Of a stretch of DNA of 64,000 nucleotides, positions 10,014 to 19,779 are shown in pieces. Source of the stretch: Symbiodinium natans. Lineage: Eukaryota; Sar; Dinophyceae; Suessiales; Symbiodiniaceae. The stretch lies in assembly GCA_905221605.1 (NCBI GenBank), contig CAJNDS010000224.1:1153085-1217084 (forward strand), given 5' to 3'. The first letter of the stretch is position 1; every line of letters begins with the position of its first letter. The translations under genes and the position numbers were made by a program. The notes beneath the pieces were generated by a model. That model worked only from the letters and a program-made list of their open reading frames with translations. It ran no database searches and was not told the origin of the DNA.

Positions 10014-13000
10014 ATGTGGAGCCTCCTCTTCTTTGTCGTTCTTGCCAGGTGCCAGGCAGCCTGGGAGCCCAGCGGTACCCCTTACTTTTTTTTGTTAAGG
10101 TTTCCCCATGTAAAGTAAGCAAACCCCAAAAAAGGGCTGCCCTTATGAACCTGTAAAGTAACCAACCCAAAAAGGGCTGCCCTTATTAAAAGATACCAAA
10201 AGGGCTGCCCTTATTGACAGATATGGTTCCTGGGCTGCCAAGGCAGACTGGGCAGAGACCATCAACCTGGCTGGGATGCAGAGGACCTTATCGCAGATGA
10301 TGACCAAAGAGTTCCTCCTCATCTCTCGCGGCACCGACGTGGAAGACAACAAGCGGAAGCTCTCTGAGAGCATGGCGAGCTTCGAGACTAGGTAGGCCTT
10401 TTTGGGATTGTGTTTTACATGTTCCATTATTAGGCGTAAGAGGATCATATTTAGGAACCCCAAGCCCTAGACCCTAGACCCTAAGCCCAAAACCCCAATC
10501 CCGAAACCCTAAACCCTAAACCCCAAACCCAAAACCCTAGGCCTGGAAGGGCCATTCAAGACTATTCTCTCAGAGGGTTCTTGTCGTGGCCTTCCAAGGA
10601 TAGCACCTTGAACGCCCTCTTGGTGGGTGACTTGGTAGCCCAGAGGTACCCTTTACCCTTTTTTGGTTTCGGGTTCCCTTGTAAAGCAACCAACCCCCTA
10701 AACCCTAAACCCTAAACCCTAAACCCTAAACCCTAAACCCTAAACCCTAAACCCTAACCCTAAACCCTAAACCCTAAACCCTAAACCCTAAACCCCAAAC
10801 CCCAAACCCCAAACCCTAAACTCAAAAGAGGCTGCCCTTATTAGAATAGGGTGACTGGGGCTACCCCAGGTGACAGCGCCCGTGGCATCCTTGCTGCTCC
10901 GAACCAGCAGGTGGTCACAGCACTGGAGAGTCTCGGGTTTAGGGTTTAGGGTTTTAGGGTTTAGGGTTTAGGGTTTAGGGTTTAGGGTTTAGGGTTTAGG
11001 GTTTAGGGTTGCTTTTTGGGACAAGTTTTTGTTTTTCCTTTTTTTGTTTGGACATGTGTCATTTCTCCGTTTTTGGGGGACATGTCTTATTTTCCCTTTT
11101 TTGGGGTTTGTAAGGGACCCGACTAGATAAATGTTTTTTTCAGAGGGTTTAAAACATCGGACCCAGAGTAGAGCCCTGATATCCCCTTTTCTTGGTTGGG
11201 TTTGGGTTCCCCCTTTTGTAAAAGCCCCTGGTAAAAACAAAAAAAACACCAAAAAAAGGGCAACCTATGGTTTGTTCCTAGGCAACCCAGGTCTGTTCCT
11301 AGTTAGGGTTTAGGGTTTAGGGGTTTAGGGGTTTAGGGTTTAGGGTTTAGGGTTTAGGGTTTAGGGTTTAGGGTTTAGGGTTTAGGGTTAGGAATCCCCT
11401 GAAACCGAGGAATGTGAATGCGGTTTGGGTGACCATGGAAGCCCTCCTCCGCGACAACGTGGACACGGTGCGCCACGCCGATGGCTCCCTGGACATGATC
11501 GTGCTCCTGGGTCATGATTGGGTCATTGTTGAAGACCATTTTTCAAATTTGACCCTTTTTTTTGGGGTACTAGAAGCCCTAAACCCTAAACCCTAAACCC
11601 TAAACCCTAAACCCTAAACCCTAAACCCTAAACCCTAAACCCTAAACCCTAAACCCTAAACCCTAAACCCTAAACCCCCTAAACCCTAAACCCTAAACCC
11701 TAAACCCTAAACCCTAAACCCTAAACCCTAAACCCTAAACCCTAAACCCTAAACCCTAAACCCTAAACCCTAAACCCTAAGTTCAGGCTCGAGGCGCTTT
11801 CGACGCAGAACGTGCCCCTCTTGGACACCTCCAACGAGGTGGTCCAGGCCATCGTGGATGCTGCGAAGGTTTCAGGGGCGACCACCAATGGCCTGGTGCA
11901 GGCAGGGTTTAGGGTTTAGGGGTTTGGGTTTAGGGTTTAGGGTTTAGGGTTTAGGGTTTAGGGTTTAGGGTTTAGGGTTTAGGGTTTAGGGTTTAGGGTT
12001 TAGGGTTTAGGGTGTAGAGTTTAGGGTTTAGGGTTTAGGGTTTAAGGGTTTAGGGTTGGGGGCTTAGGGGCTTAGGACTTAGGGCTTAGGGCTTACAGGG
12101 TCTAGAGCTTGGGGTTCCTCGTGTTTCTCGTGCATCCCTTTTTTTTCTCAGCCCAAATTGCAAGGACATCGCGGGGCGCCAGCGCACCCTGATCCAGAGG
12201 CTGGCCAAGGGCATCCTCTTCTTAGCTCAAGGCGTCGCGATGACCTTCAACATGCAAGCGTACCGCAACACCAAGAGTCTGTTCGAGACCTCGCACGATG
12301 GCATCATCCAGGGTGTGCCCTTCGCGGGGCTTCCGGTCCTTGACAAGCTCTGCACCCTTCACCAGATGACTGAGGTGAGCTTCTACTATGCGCAAATTCG
12401 GCCATATCTGACTGGCATCACCAATGCCGACACGCCCTCGGCGAGCCAAGCGGCTGCTGATGAAGTCGCAGAAGAGATGTGTGAGTTGACTGACCCTTTG
12501 TTCGACGCCATGGTGGAAGCTGTGAAGCTCTTCGGTGATGATGACGGGAACTGCGACCCTGCAGCAAGCATGACCCAGAACGACTGGCTCTCCTACTTCT
12601 CCACGTTGACAGAGCAGCAGCTCCTGACGCAGCAGACGTCGCAGTACTTCATGCAGATCGCCCTCAGGATCGATGTGAAGACAAGCAAAGTGGAGATCAC
12701 GGTGCTCACGTCGGGTGCCTCCATGAACCTTCGAAACCTCATCGAGGGGAGCAAGATGCTGGGCATCCCCGCTCCACCCTCGCAGGCTGTGGTTGACCTG
12801 CTCTTGAAGGCGTCTTACTTAGCCAATAGTTGAACTTTAAACTTTTTGGGTTTCCTTACTTAGTAGGAATTATAAAGTTTAAGCCCTAAACCCTAAACCC
12901 TAAGCCCTAAACCCTAAACCCTAAGCCCTAAGCCCTAAGCCCTAAACCCTAAACCCTAAACCCTAAACCCGCTATTGTGGAAGTAAGGCCCGAGAGACTT

Positions 13001-14186
13001 GGGATACCTTGGCTGCCGAGATGAGCCAGGCAGTCCATTTGGAGAGCATATCCTCGGTGACTGTGGCAAGGGTGGAGCAGCTGAGCACCTTGGGGGCGCA
13101 AGGAGCCCTATAGAATTTATTAGGGTTTCGGGTTTAGGGTTTAGGGTTTAGGGTTTAGAATTTGGGGTCATGTGCCTTATACACCCCCCAGTCCCCCAGC
13201 AAGGTTTATGTTCCATGGGACCTCTTAGGTTTCATATGAAAACAGGGGTTTACAGTACTGTTTTGGGTGAGTGTATATAAGGTTCCTTTTTTATATTGGT
13301 GAGTTTATATACCTGGTGTCCTTCTGGGGGTACAAGAAATACAAAACCCTACTTCATATGTCGTCCCCAAGGCAACTACATGTTGATGGATCTCGAGCCC
13401 TAAACCCTAAACCCTAAACCCTAAACCCTAAACCCTAAACCCTAAACCCTAAACCCTAAACCCTAAACCCTACATCCTACACCCTACACCCTACACCCTA
13501 CACCCTAAACCCTAAACCCTAAACCCTGAATAACCCTAAACCCTAAAACCCTAGGCAACTACATTTTGGTGGATCTCGAGAACGTTATGCAGCTGAGCCT
13601 TAGCATGGCGAACGTCTCAAGAGCAAAGGCTATTGACTTGGCTAGCCAGCAAGCAAGGTTGCTGGGTAAGTCCTCGGAATATTTTCGCATTTTCCCCTTA
13701 TGTCCCTTATTGGGTATAAGAGGATCATCTTGAGCCATATGCTAGGCACTTGTGTGAGAGGGTTTTGGTTCAAGGGCCAACCGAGGTTGTCTTCCAGCAT
13801 GACAGAGTACGCTTGCCTCATCAGCTCCGGGCGGGAGGTGGCTGAGAACTGGGACAACTTGAACGCCACCCGAGCTGCCTTCGAGAGAAATCGTTGGACC
13901 TTGTTGGAAGGGGCTCCGGCCACTGAGACAGGCCCAGCTGTGGAGAAGATGAGCGATGTGTGCATCTTGGCACATGAGCAGCGCGCGCGCGCTCGCGTTG
14001 TTGCCTCCTTTCTGGTTCTGGCCAGTTCCGGCTTCCTTGTTCTTATACAAAAGCAACCAATCTCCCTCCCCAAACAGCTGTTGTTACGGTGTTGCTCGGC
14101 TATAGTTGTGGTATTTTAGGGCCCAAAAGCCCTTGGGAATCTGGTTTTTGGGACCTAAACAGCCAGAAATTCGGAAACCCCAAACC

Positions 14187-14218
<32 letters not shown>

Positions 14219-15415
14219 ACCCTAAACCCTAAACCGTAAACCCACAACCCTAGACCCTAAACAACCTCGGGGGAAAGGCATGGTGCAGCAGATGAAGGAA
14301 GCAACGGATCTCTTCGGCGAGCTGGAACTGGCGGCTCTCGCCGCGTCGAACGGAGACATGGCAGCGCTGACTCCCTTAGTGGCTTGGCAGCCCGGAGGCT
14401 TAGGGTTTAGGGTTTAGGGTTTAGGGTTTAGGTTTAGGGTTTAGGGTTTAGGGTTTAGGGTTTAGGGTTTAGGGTTTAGGGTTTAGGGTTTAGGGTTTTA
14501 GGGTTTTAGGGTTTTAGGTCTAGCACCCTTTAACCCCACTTCGTTTTTTTCTTGGAAGGGGGGGGGGGGGGGGGTCCTGGTCCCTTCTATAAAGTAAGCA
14601 ACCAACCCCCAACAAGGGCACCCTTTACTGACTCAATGTAAGATGGGGGTTCTTCTACTCCCCTCCCCCCAATATTAAACCCCCCTACCCCCTAATATTA
14701 AATCACCCCCCCATATACTCTAATATAACTATCACAGGGGTATTTACTATTCGGGCCTAGGTTTTAGGCGGAGGGGAGTACCAACCAAGGTGGAGGTGAG
14801 CCCCAGGGCCGTGAAGGCCTTCGAGGCGGTGGCTCTGGCATTGCAAGGCGCAGGCACCTGCCGAAACTTGGCTGTTGGTTAGCAGGGGATGAGGGAATAA
14901 TAGGGCCGTAGATATACCTTTTTCAGGGATTACATGGGGGGTACCTCATTCCCAAGTTCCCTACTAACCAACGGGCCCTATACCTTTTCAAGGGATTACG
15001 TGGGGGGTACCTCATTCCCAAGTTCCCTACGAACCAACAGTAAGGAAATGGCACCCTGACGGCAGAGGAGTGGATCCAGCGGCACCAGCAAGTCTCGGAG
15101 CTCGCGATCCTGAGCCAGGAGGTGTCCGCCGAGTTCGTGATCCTTCAGCAGCTAGGACCCGCAATCGGCCCTTCTTTCCTTTTTTGTTAGGGGTTGGGGT
15201 TCCCTTATAGAATCCCCTAAAACCCCAAAAAGGGGCACCCTTGTTATTCTTGTTATTCCTAGCCTACTCCTGGGTCTAGGCAGGGCAAGAGTCCAAACCG
15301 CCGACAGCTCGACAGCCTTCTGCTGGACATCGAGGCGATCATGCGACGAGTCCTCTTCGGCTCCTTCCGACCTCCGGTGGCCGCACCCCAATCCCAGCAG
15401 AGCTTCAGTCACTCG
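10014..15415 (+). CDS. PilJ/NIT-like multi-domain membrane receptor, 5' half
   Basis: Exon 1 starts at ATG 10014 and encodes a signal-peptide-like MWSLLFFVVLARCQAA. Later exons (about 10243-10391, 10604-10634, 10870-10932, 11410-11510, 11787-11901, 12152-12820, 12988-13101, 13555-13665, 13786-13980, 14278-14386, 14779-14877, 15045-15150, 15280-15415) repeatedly match the PilJ/type IV pili chemoreceptor N-terminal pattern: INLAGMQRTLSQMMTKEFLL, then CKDIAGRQRTLIQRLAKGIL, then AIDLASQQARLL with MTEYACLISSGREVAENW, each followed by a helical part with FE..., LLxG and a W or L-rich stretch. At least three such units are visible. Phase is exact across 14877/15045 and 15150/15280 (ILQQ to QGKSPNRRQ). 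In bacteria this domain is an extracytoplasmic ligand sensor; the ligand here is unknown. The last exon ends in phase 0 at a GTAGGCCC donor and probably continues at 33427. Confidence 0.75.
10064..10242 (+). mobile_element. F4 introner in PilJ-like gene intron 1
   Basis: Starts GAGCCCAGCGGTACCCC and ends TGGGCTGCCAAG, matching the family pattern G(T/C)AGCCCAGTGGTACCC ... CTGGGCTACCAAG. The internal segment AAAGGGCTGCCCTTAT is present three times, so the 3' half is locally duplicated. The exact donor is unresolved, because exon 1 and exon 2 do not join in phase at the simplest sites. Confidence 0.75.
10392..10603 (+). mobile_element. F5 introner with telomere-like insert
   Basis: Donor GTAGGCCTTTTTGGGAT after ACTAG, family core AAGAGGATCATATTTAGGAA, then CCCTAAA-like units (about 10460-10545), then the family 3' part CTCTCAGAGGGTTCTTG. 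Splicing to CACCTTGAACGCC at 10604 keeps the PilJ frame (FET to STLNALLVGDL). Confidence 0.75.
10635..10869 (+). mobile_element. F4 introner with nested (CCCTAAA)n
   Basis: Starts GTAGCCCAGAGGTACCC after the exon end GACTTG and ends CTGGGGCTACCCCAG. Between the two F4 halves lie about 17 CCCTAAA/CCCCAAA units (10692-10815). The telomere-like tract therefore sits inside the transposon-like element. Confidence 0.85.
10933..11409 (+). repeat. Intron with two (TTTAGGG)n tracts
   Basis: TTTAGGG units at 10933-11008 and 11303-11390. In between is T-rich DNA with a repeated GGGGACATGTCTTATTTT-like motif and a 3' part ending in CCTAGGCAACCCAGGT. Ends CCGAG before exon 11410. There is no sign of coding. 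Confidence 0.8.
11511..11786 (+). repeat. Intron filled with (CCCTAAA)n
   Basis: GTCATGATTGGGTC donor side, then about 29 CCCTAAA units (11577-11780), then GTTCAG acceptor. The next intron carries the reverse orientation, so the 115 bp exon between them is bracketed by an inverted pair. Confidence 0.9.
11902..12151 (+). repeat. Intron filled with (TTTAGGG)n
   Basis: GC donor (CAG then GCAGGGTTTAGG), about 20 TTTAGGG units to 12055, then TTAGGGCTTAGGGC variants and a pyrimidine run TTTTTTTTCTCAG as acceptor. Confidence 0.9.
12820..12987 (+). mobile_element. Short element (CCAATAGTTGAACTT type) plus (CCCTAAA)n
   Basis: Begins GCCAATAGTTGAACTT, a possible GC donor, and carries TTCCTTACTTAGTAGGAAT. 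A near copy is at 63930-63995. A CCCTAAA tract (12877-12970) fills the rest before an AAG acceptor at 12987. If unspliced, the exon frame would end at TGA 12831-12833. Confidence 0.65.
13102..13554 (+). repeat. Intron with both orientations of tract and a copied exon start
   Basis: TTTAGGG at 13128-13160, non-repeat DNA with CATATGAAAACAGGGGTTTACAG, then a 27 bp near copy of the next exon start at 13371-13397, then CCCTAAA/CCCTACA units (13397-13550). The real exon start follows at 13555. Confidence 0.8.
14387..14778 (+). mobile_element. F4 introner interrupted near its left end by (TTTAGGG)n
   Basis: GC donor GCAGCCCGGAGG, then TTTAGGG units (14398-14515), then the rest of the F4 body (CACCCTTTAACCCC, a G run, CCTTCTATAAAGTAAGCAACC). 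A further poly-C/ATATTA stretch follows, ending GAG before 14779. The orientation is opposite to the tract in the intron before it. Confidence 0.75.
14878..15044 (+). mobile_element. F3 introner with duplicated 3' half
   Basis: GT donor GTTAGCAGGGGATGAGGG. The 3' half (AGGGATTACATGGGGGGTACC ... CCCTACTAACCAAC) occurs twice in tandem, ending near 14972 and near 15040. Splicing to AAG|GA at 15045 keeps phase exactly (LAV to GNGTLTAEEW). Confidence 0.8.
15151..15279 (+). mobile_element. F4b introner, GC-AG intron
   Basis: Starts GCTAGGACCCGCAATCGGCC and ends with the inverted counterpart CCTACTCCTGGGTCTAG. Joining CA|G across it gives ILQQ-QGKSPNRRQLDSLL in frame. A second copy at 55263-55374 behaves the same way. 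Confidence 0.85.
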
Positions 15416-15520
15416 GTAGGCCCTTGGGACATGTTCCTATTTTCCCTTATTTGGGTTTCAGAGGATCATAGTCGGGAACCCTAAACCCTAAGCCCTGAAG
15501 CCTAAACCCTAAACCCTACC
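15416..15520 (+). mobile_element. F5 introner 5' part, start of a very long intron
   Basis: GTAGGCCCTTGGGACATGTTC ... TTTCAGAGGATCATAGTC, then CCCTAAA-like units. No 3' part of the family follows. The next sequence to the right is the minus-strand gene block, and the next plausible plus-strand exon of the PilJ-like gene is at 33427. Confidence 0.6.
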
Positions 15521-15693
15521 TGCAACACCGTTTGCCTTCCGTTTTGTGGGTAAGGTGCATTGACCCACTGCATGTGGGTAAGGGTCCACATCCTAGGGTT
15601 GAGGGTTCCCTTTGTCTACATAATAGGGTTGAAGGTTCTCTTTCCTGATGGGGTTCTAACTCTCGATCCCACGACGCCCCCCCGCTCATCTTT

Positions 15694-17518
15694 TTACTTG
15701 GACTCAATACGTCTGAATTCGGCAAACATTGCTATCAGGACGTGCTCAACGGTACGCAAAGCATGTAGCTTTGGCGAGATGCGGCGTGAGACTCGCGCCG
15801 GCTTTCCTATAAAATCTTCCTGCATTTGTACCGAATACACCAACGGATTCTCTGCCCAGCGTGCGAGACGGCTTTGGCGTAGTAATTCCAAAAAGAGGTG
15901 ATTGCAGAAATGGAGCTTCGGAATCAAGCAAAAACGTCTCATCGATCGAAGGAACGCCCTCGAAGCGCATCTTGAATAGATTTGCAAAAATTGCAATCCC
16001 AGGTTTGCCAGTTCCTCTGCCCTCTCGGACAAGATCCAGATCCCAGACTTGTAAAGCCCAGCCAAACACCTGTTTGCCAGGCGCGTCGCATACGCCTCGG
16101 AGGATCGAGCTCGAATCCGCAATTGAAAAAAAAACAAAGAAAGGAACCTTACTACAAACCAAAACTTTGAAGATCAGTCCAAACTGAAATGGCCCAGCCA
16201 CAGCATCGGACAGAAGCGGGTCCTGGGTGTCTTTCCATTCACGGTCCAGAAGGTCTTCCAACCATGCCAAAAGATTTGTCGTCAGAAATCCCTTACTCCA
16301 GTGGCCTTGCGGCATATCGCTGTTCTTTTCCCACCCCAGCATGTCTTTGCTGATACCACTGACGTAGGCATACTTGTTGCAGCGCTTGCAGTACTGACGA
16401 TAGTCAGCAGACAACATCGCCAGTCGCGTCTCTACACCCTCATTGCCCCGATCTGCCATGGCATCCAGGATGAGGACGATAAGCGAAGCTGTGAAGGACT
16501 TGCCGGCGCCTAAATGAAAGCAATGCCACAGGTCCAGCCGGAAAAGCTGGCCAGCATCATCATGCGGTATCTGTAGCAGTGGAGAGTCGCTGGCAACACC
16601 AACGTCGCGGCCAATCGTGCTGATCCATCTTGCATTGCTCCGAAAATCCTCCCAGGGGCACTCCTGGTCGAGTCCCTCTCGGCCACCGTCACAAAGGAAG
16701 CATATGCCTTTGCACTGGGACTTCGAAACAGCTCTTTTCGGGCACATGGAATATGTTCGCAAAAAGTGTCCAGCCTTGCCAAGATAAGGCAAATCGCCTT
16801 TGACGCCGATGCAAAAAAACCAGAGTCGACTCTGCTTCCCAGCCTCGAAGATCGGCACGCCGTCGTGCGCCAACCGTTCGAATTCCTCACCGTACAGCTT
16901 GAGCATGATGTCCAAAGCTTCGGGATGCTGTTTGTACAGGGCTTGCGGAAGGGCTGTAAACAGGTAGTGCGTCGTGAGGGTCGACCCCTTGAAGTTTAAA
17001 TCCATCGGGTCCATGTCGATGGGCAACTTCCCAGCCTTTTCTGACTTTCTGCACCCGGAACCCAGCACTCCGTGTGAGCTTATTATCATGATTGGCCGTT
17101 TGCAATAGGATCTGCCCTCGTCGCCATGGTGCAGCATGGGCACGCAGTCTTCCACTCTCACTTTGCCAGCGCTGGCCAACGAAAAGATTGGAAAGTCCGG
17201 GCGCAAACGCTGGAACCTAGACCAGAACTCAGTACACAGCTGCTTTCGCACTGAAGCGTCCGGCGTACCAGTCAAGTACTGTAAGCGATCGGTCCTCGCC
17301 AAGCAATCGATCCAGTTGCTCAGCGAAATGTACGGCACGGCTTTTGCAGACGGGAGGTCAACATAGCTCAAAGGAACTCCGAGCGAGCAGCCGCTCTCCC
17401 TCAACACTTTCTGGACCCCGGCCTCCGAATGTGAAAGGGGCACATTGCCAAGTTTCCGGACAGCAGGCTCCACAGAAGAGGAAGCCCGGGCATGGAGAAT
17501 GACATCCTTGCAGGGCAC
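15694..17518 (-). CDS. Transposase-like dinoflagellate ORF (two exons)
   Basis: The first exon runs from about 17518 (after CCCAG) to about 16165. It contains GDLPYLGKAGHFLRTYSMCPK and then a Cys pair (CKGICFLC). After that come RLDLWHCFHLGAGKSFTAS and WSKGFLTTNLLAWLEDLL. A second exon, about 16115-15694, is in another frame and reads GLYKSGIWILSERAEEL..., LIPKLHFCNHLFLELLRQ and NPLVYSVQMQED. The single 590-codon frame across the region is therefore probably part artefact at its end. The architecture resembles large ORFs repeated in dinoflagellate genomes. GDLP...H...C..C and D...H...G are reminiscent of Plavaka/KDZ-type DDE transposases, but this is inference. It lies antisense inside the putative long intron of the PilJ-like gene. 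Confidence 0.6.
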
Positions 17519-17675
17519 CTGGGCGAATCATGCGACTTGTGAAGGAGTCACATTAAGCGCCCAATGACCGTGCGAAACTCGCGGCTCTTGCAACAACATT
17601 CATAGCTTTGCAATGTTTGTCACTCGGCAGCACACCGAATCGCACGTCAGAACGAATTACGGATTTGACAGGGGC

Positions 17676-18176
17676 TCAACCACCGATTGGTTTGCATTGA
17701 TCAGCACGAGCTCCCACAGCATAAACATAAAAGTGCTCAGGCTGAAGGTGCTGAGGCCCTTCACCACCAGGTTTCTCGTTCCGGCAGCCTACGCACCCTG
17801 CATTGAAAGCGATTAACGCTGCCTCTAACATGAGGGCAGTGCCTTTGCACTCAGTCACGTGCAGGACCCACATGTTTGTAAAATTTGCAAGCTGATAACT
17901 TTCGAACCGCTGTATGGGGTTACTGCTGTACCCTATTTTGTAGACACACACTGCGCTTCCCAAGGATGCTCGAAACAGCTCCAGCTTGCGTATGCAATGT
18001 TGCAGAACAACTCCTGCTGTGGCATTTTGCGACGGCAAGCATTTTATGGCTAAACCACAAACCTGCTGCATCACTTCTTCCTTTTCTAGTCTACCTTGGC
18101 ACATGTCGAAGTCCTCAGAGAGTGATCTCAGTGTAGAGCCGCGTGCCTTATGTAGGCAGCACATGGCTCGACACAT
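17676..18176 (-). CDS. GIY-YIG/T5orf172-like protein exon
   Basis: A 166-codon frame whose second half reads VCVYKIGYSSNPIQRF, then a hydrophobic strand-like part, LMLEAALIAFNAG, CRNEKPGGEG and EHFYVYAVGARAD. KIG(Y/I)S..P..R, a downstream E and N...GGEG are the layout of GIY-YIG superfamily domains of the T5orf172 type, which are nuclease-like in phages and mobile elements. The N-terminal part (CRAMCCLHKARGSTLRSLSE) may be intron. It is probably a separate exon of the same mobile unit as the transposase-like ORF at 15694-17518. Confidence 0.5.
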   Translation of the reverse strand: MCRAMCCLHKARGSTLRSLSEDFDMCQGRLEKEEVMQQVCGLAIKCLPSQNATAGVVLQHCIRKLELFRASLGSAVCVYKIGYSSNPIQRFESYQLANFTNMWVLHVTECKGTALMLEAALIAFNAGCVGCRNEKPGGEGPQHLQPEHFYVYAVGARADQCKPIGG

Positions 18177-18329
18177 GGTTTTTTTCTTGAATGAAACATA
18201 TGAAAAGAAGGGGTCTGAACTCCTATAGGACCCCTACCAACCCCTTAAGCACCCAGACCCTACAAACCCCTTAAGCACCTGCCCTGCAGAAACACCCAAC
18301 CCCAAAACAAACAGAGCTTGAACAATCCA

Positions 18330-18750
18330 AATAGAGTCTCTCGCCCATGTTCTGCTTTCGCAAAGCTGCCGTTCTCCTCTCCATGGGCGTGGCAATCATC
18401 CTGCGAGGCGGGGCCTCGATCTTCAGCCTTGCTGGAGTGGAAGTGCTATATAAAGATGGGTTCTTCGTCATGCTACCTTTTCTACAGCACTCAAAGGAAT
18501 TGAAGTTGAGAGGCTCTTTTGGTTTCGGCATTGACGGCAGCTCTTCCACTTCGGGAGGTCGTTTGAGCGCCATGGCTGGCGCAGGGGGGGTTGGACTTCC
18601 ATAAATCAGATCCAGGAGGTCAGCCTCCCATTCATCCTCTGTACCCAACATGATCTGAGCCCCCAAAACTGCACTGTAACTGTAGACGGAGTACCGTGTC
18701 TGCAAAGCACACTTGGCCCAGCACTCCTTTGCCCACTTGCCGGGTGAAGG
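18330..18750 (-). CDS. Exon candidate, Pro/Lys-rich
   Basis: Minus-strand frame with ECWAKCALQTRYSVYSYSAV, LGTEDEWEADLLDLIYGSP, MALKRPPEVEELPSMPKPKE and PARLKIEAPPRRMIATPMER. Protein-like over about 140 codons, no domain recognised. It sits between the GIY-YIG-like exon and the exons at 19.8-20.9 kb, all on the same strand. Confidence 0.45.
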
Positions 18751-19286
18751 ACACCATCTCCTCACTAGGACCTGTCGCGGGGGACCCGGATTCGACTCCA
18801 AGTATCCGTCTACGTGTGCATGTGTATATAGACGTCTCAGCGACATAGCACGTCAGGTTTGCGCCAGTGTAACTTTCTAGTGCAACTCGAGCTTTTTGGC
18901 AAGCCGCTGGTCGCGTCAAGGAACACGACTGGTTTTGATATCAGCTACTGATTGCACATAATTTTTGGCTTTCTGGTTCTGATCGCATTGCATCAGACAC
19001 AACCCGGCACCCTTCTGTCACCAGCTCTCACATCTCGAGACTGCAAGAATCACGATAGGGCCGTACATGTATGTAAGATCAGAGGGGGCTCTCTGCTTTT
19101 GCGAAGGGTGTTCCCAAAATTTTGTTGAAACGAATCACGGGCCATCAACGGCGTCCATCCTCAATCGCACTCCTCCGTCTTCGCAGCCTTCTTCTGAGTC
19201 TTCTCCACGGACCTCAAGCGGAACCCCGGAAAGGCCTCCAAACCCTTACTGGCCCTTGCTGCAATTAGTCGACCCCCAAAACCCAA

Positions 19287-19378
19287 CATGGGACTCTGTT
19301 TACTTATACAGTCTAATTGGGCCTATATACCACTAGTGAAGGGCAGTTGCTACTGAGCAGAGTCCCAGGACTACCCTA
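19287..19378 (-). mobile_element. F8 inverted-repeat element
   Basis: Termini GGGACTCTGTTTACTTATAC and GAGCAGAGTCCCAG are inverted copies. Related copies, several partial, occur only in the minus-strand gene block: about 21425-21505, 22350-22400, 23046-23150, 26113-26182 and 27222-27275. They carry TTTACCTACAGT and GTAGTAACTGCC-like parts. They probably act as introners of the minus-strand genes. Confidence 0.6.
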
Positions 19379-19779
19379 TAAACCCCATAGATTTTTACAA
19401 ACCCTACCCAAACCCTACAATCACTTTCAACCCTGTACACCCTACACAAACCCCTACAACTTTCAACCCTGTACACCCTACACAGAAAGCCCTACAAACC
19501 CCTTATAAACATTATAGTAAACCCTATTTAACCCCACATCCCTAAGGATCCCTGACCAAGGTCAGCACTTCCCTTGGTTCTCCGCCGCCAGGAGCCGACT
19601 GCACCTGGGAAACGCAGGGTTTATAGGTTTTTTGATTCCCTTAGGGGTTTAAAAGCATTTCGGGCTTAAACTCTTTTATCCCCTACGTAAACCCTTAAGT
19701 ACTATAAAGTACCATGGAACCGAAAAAGCAGGGTCCAGGGCATTCATTGTGTGGGCAAGCGTTGCAATTGGCGTTGCTG

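Noticed and set aside
15746-16110. C-terminal part of the 590-codon minus-strand frame
   Set aside because: The overlapping frame (LYKSGIWILSERAEEL, LIPKLHFCNHLFLELL) is much more protein-like, so the end of the long frame is probably intron and out-of-frame exon.
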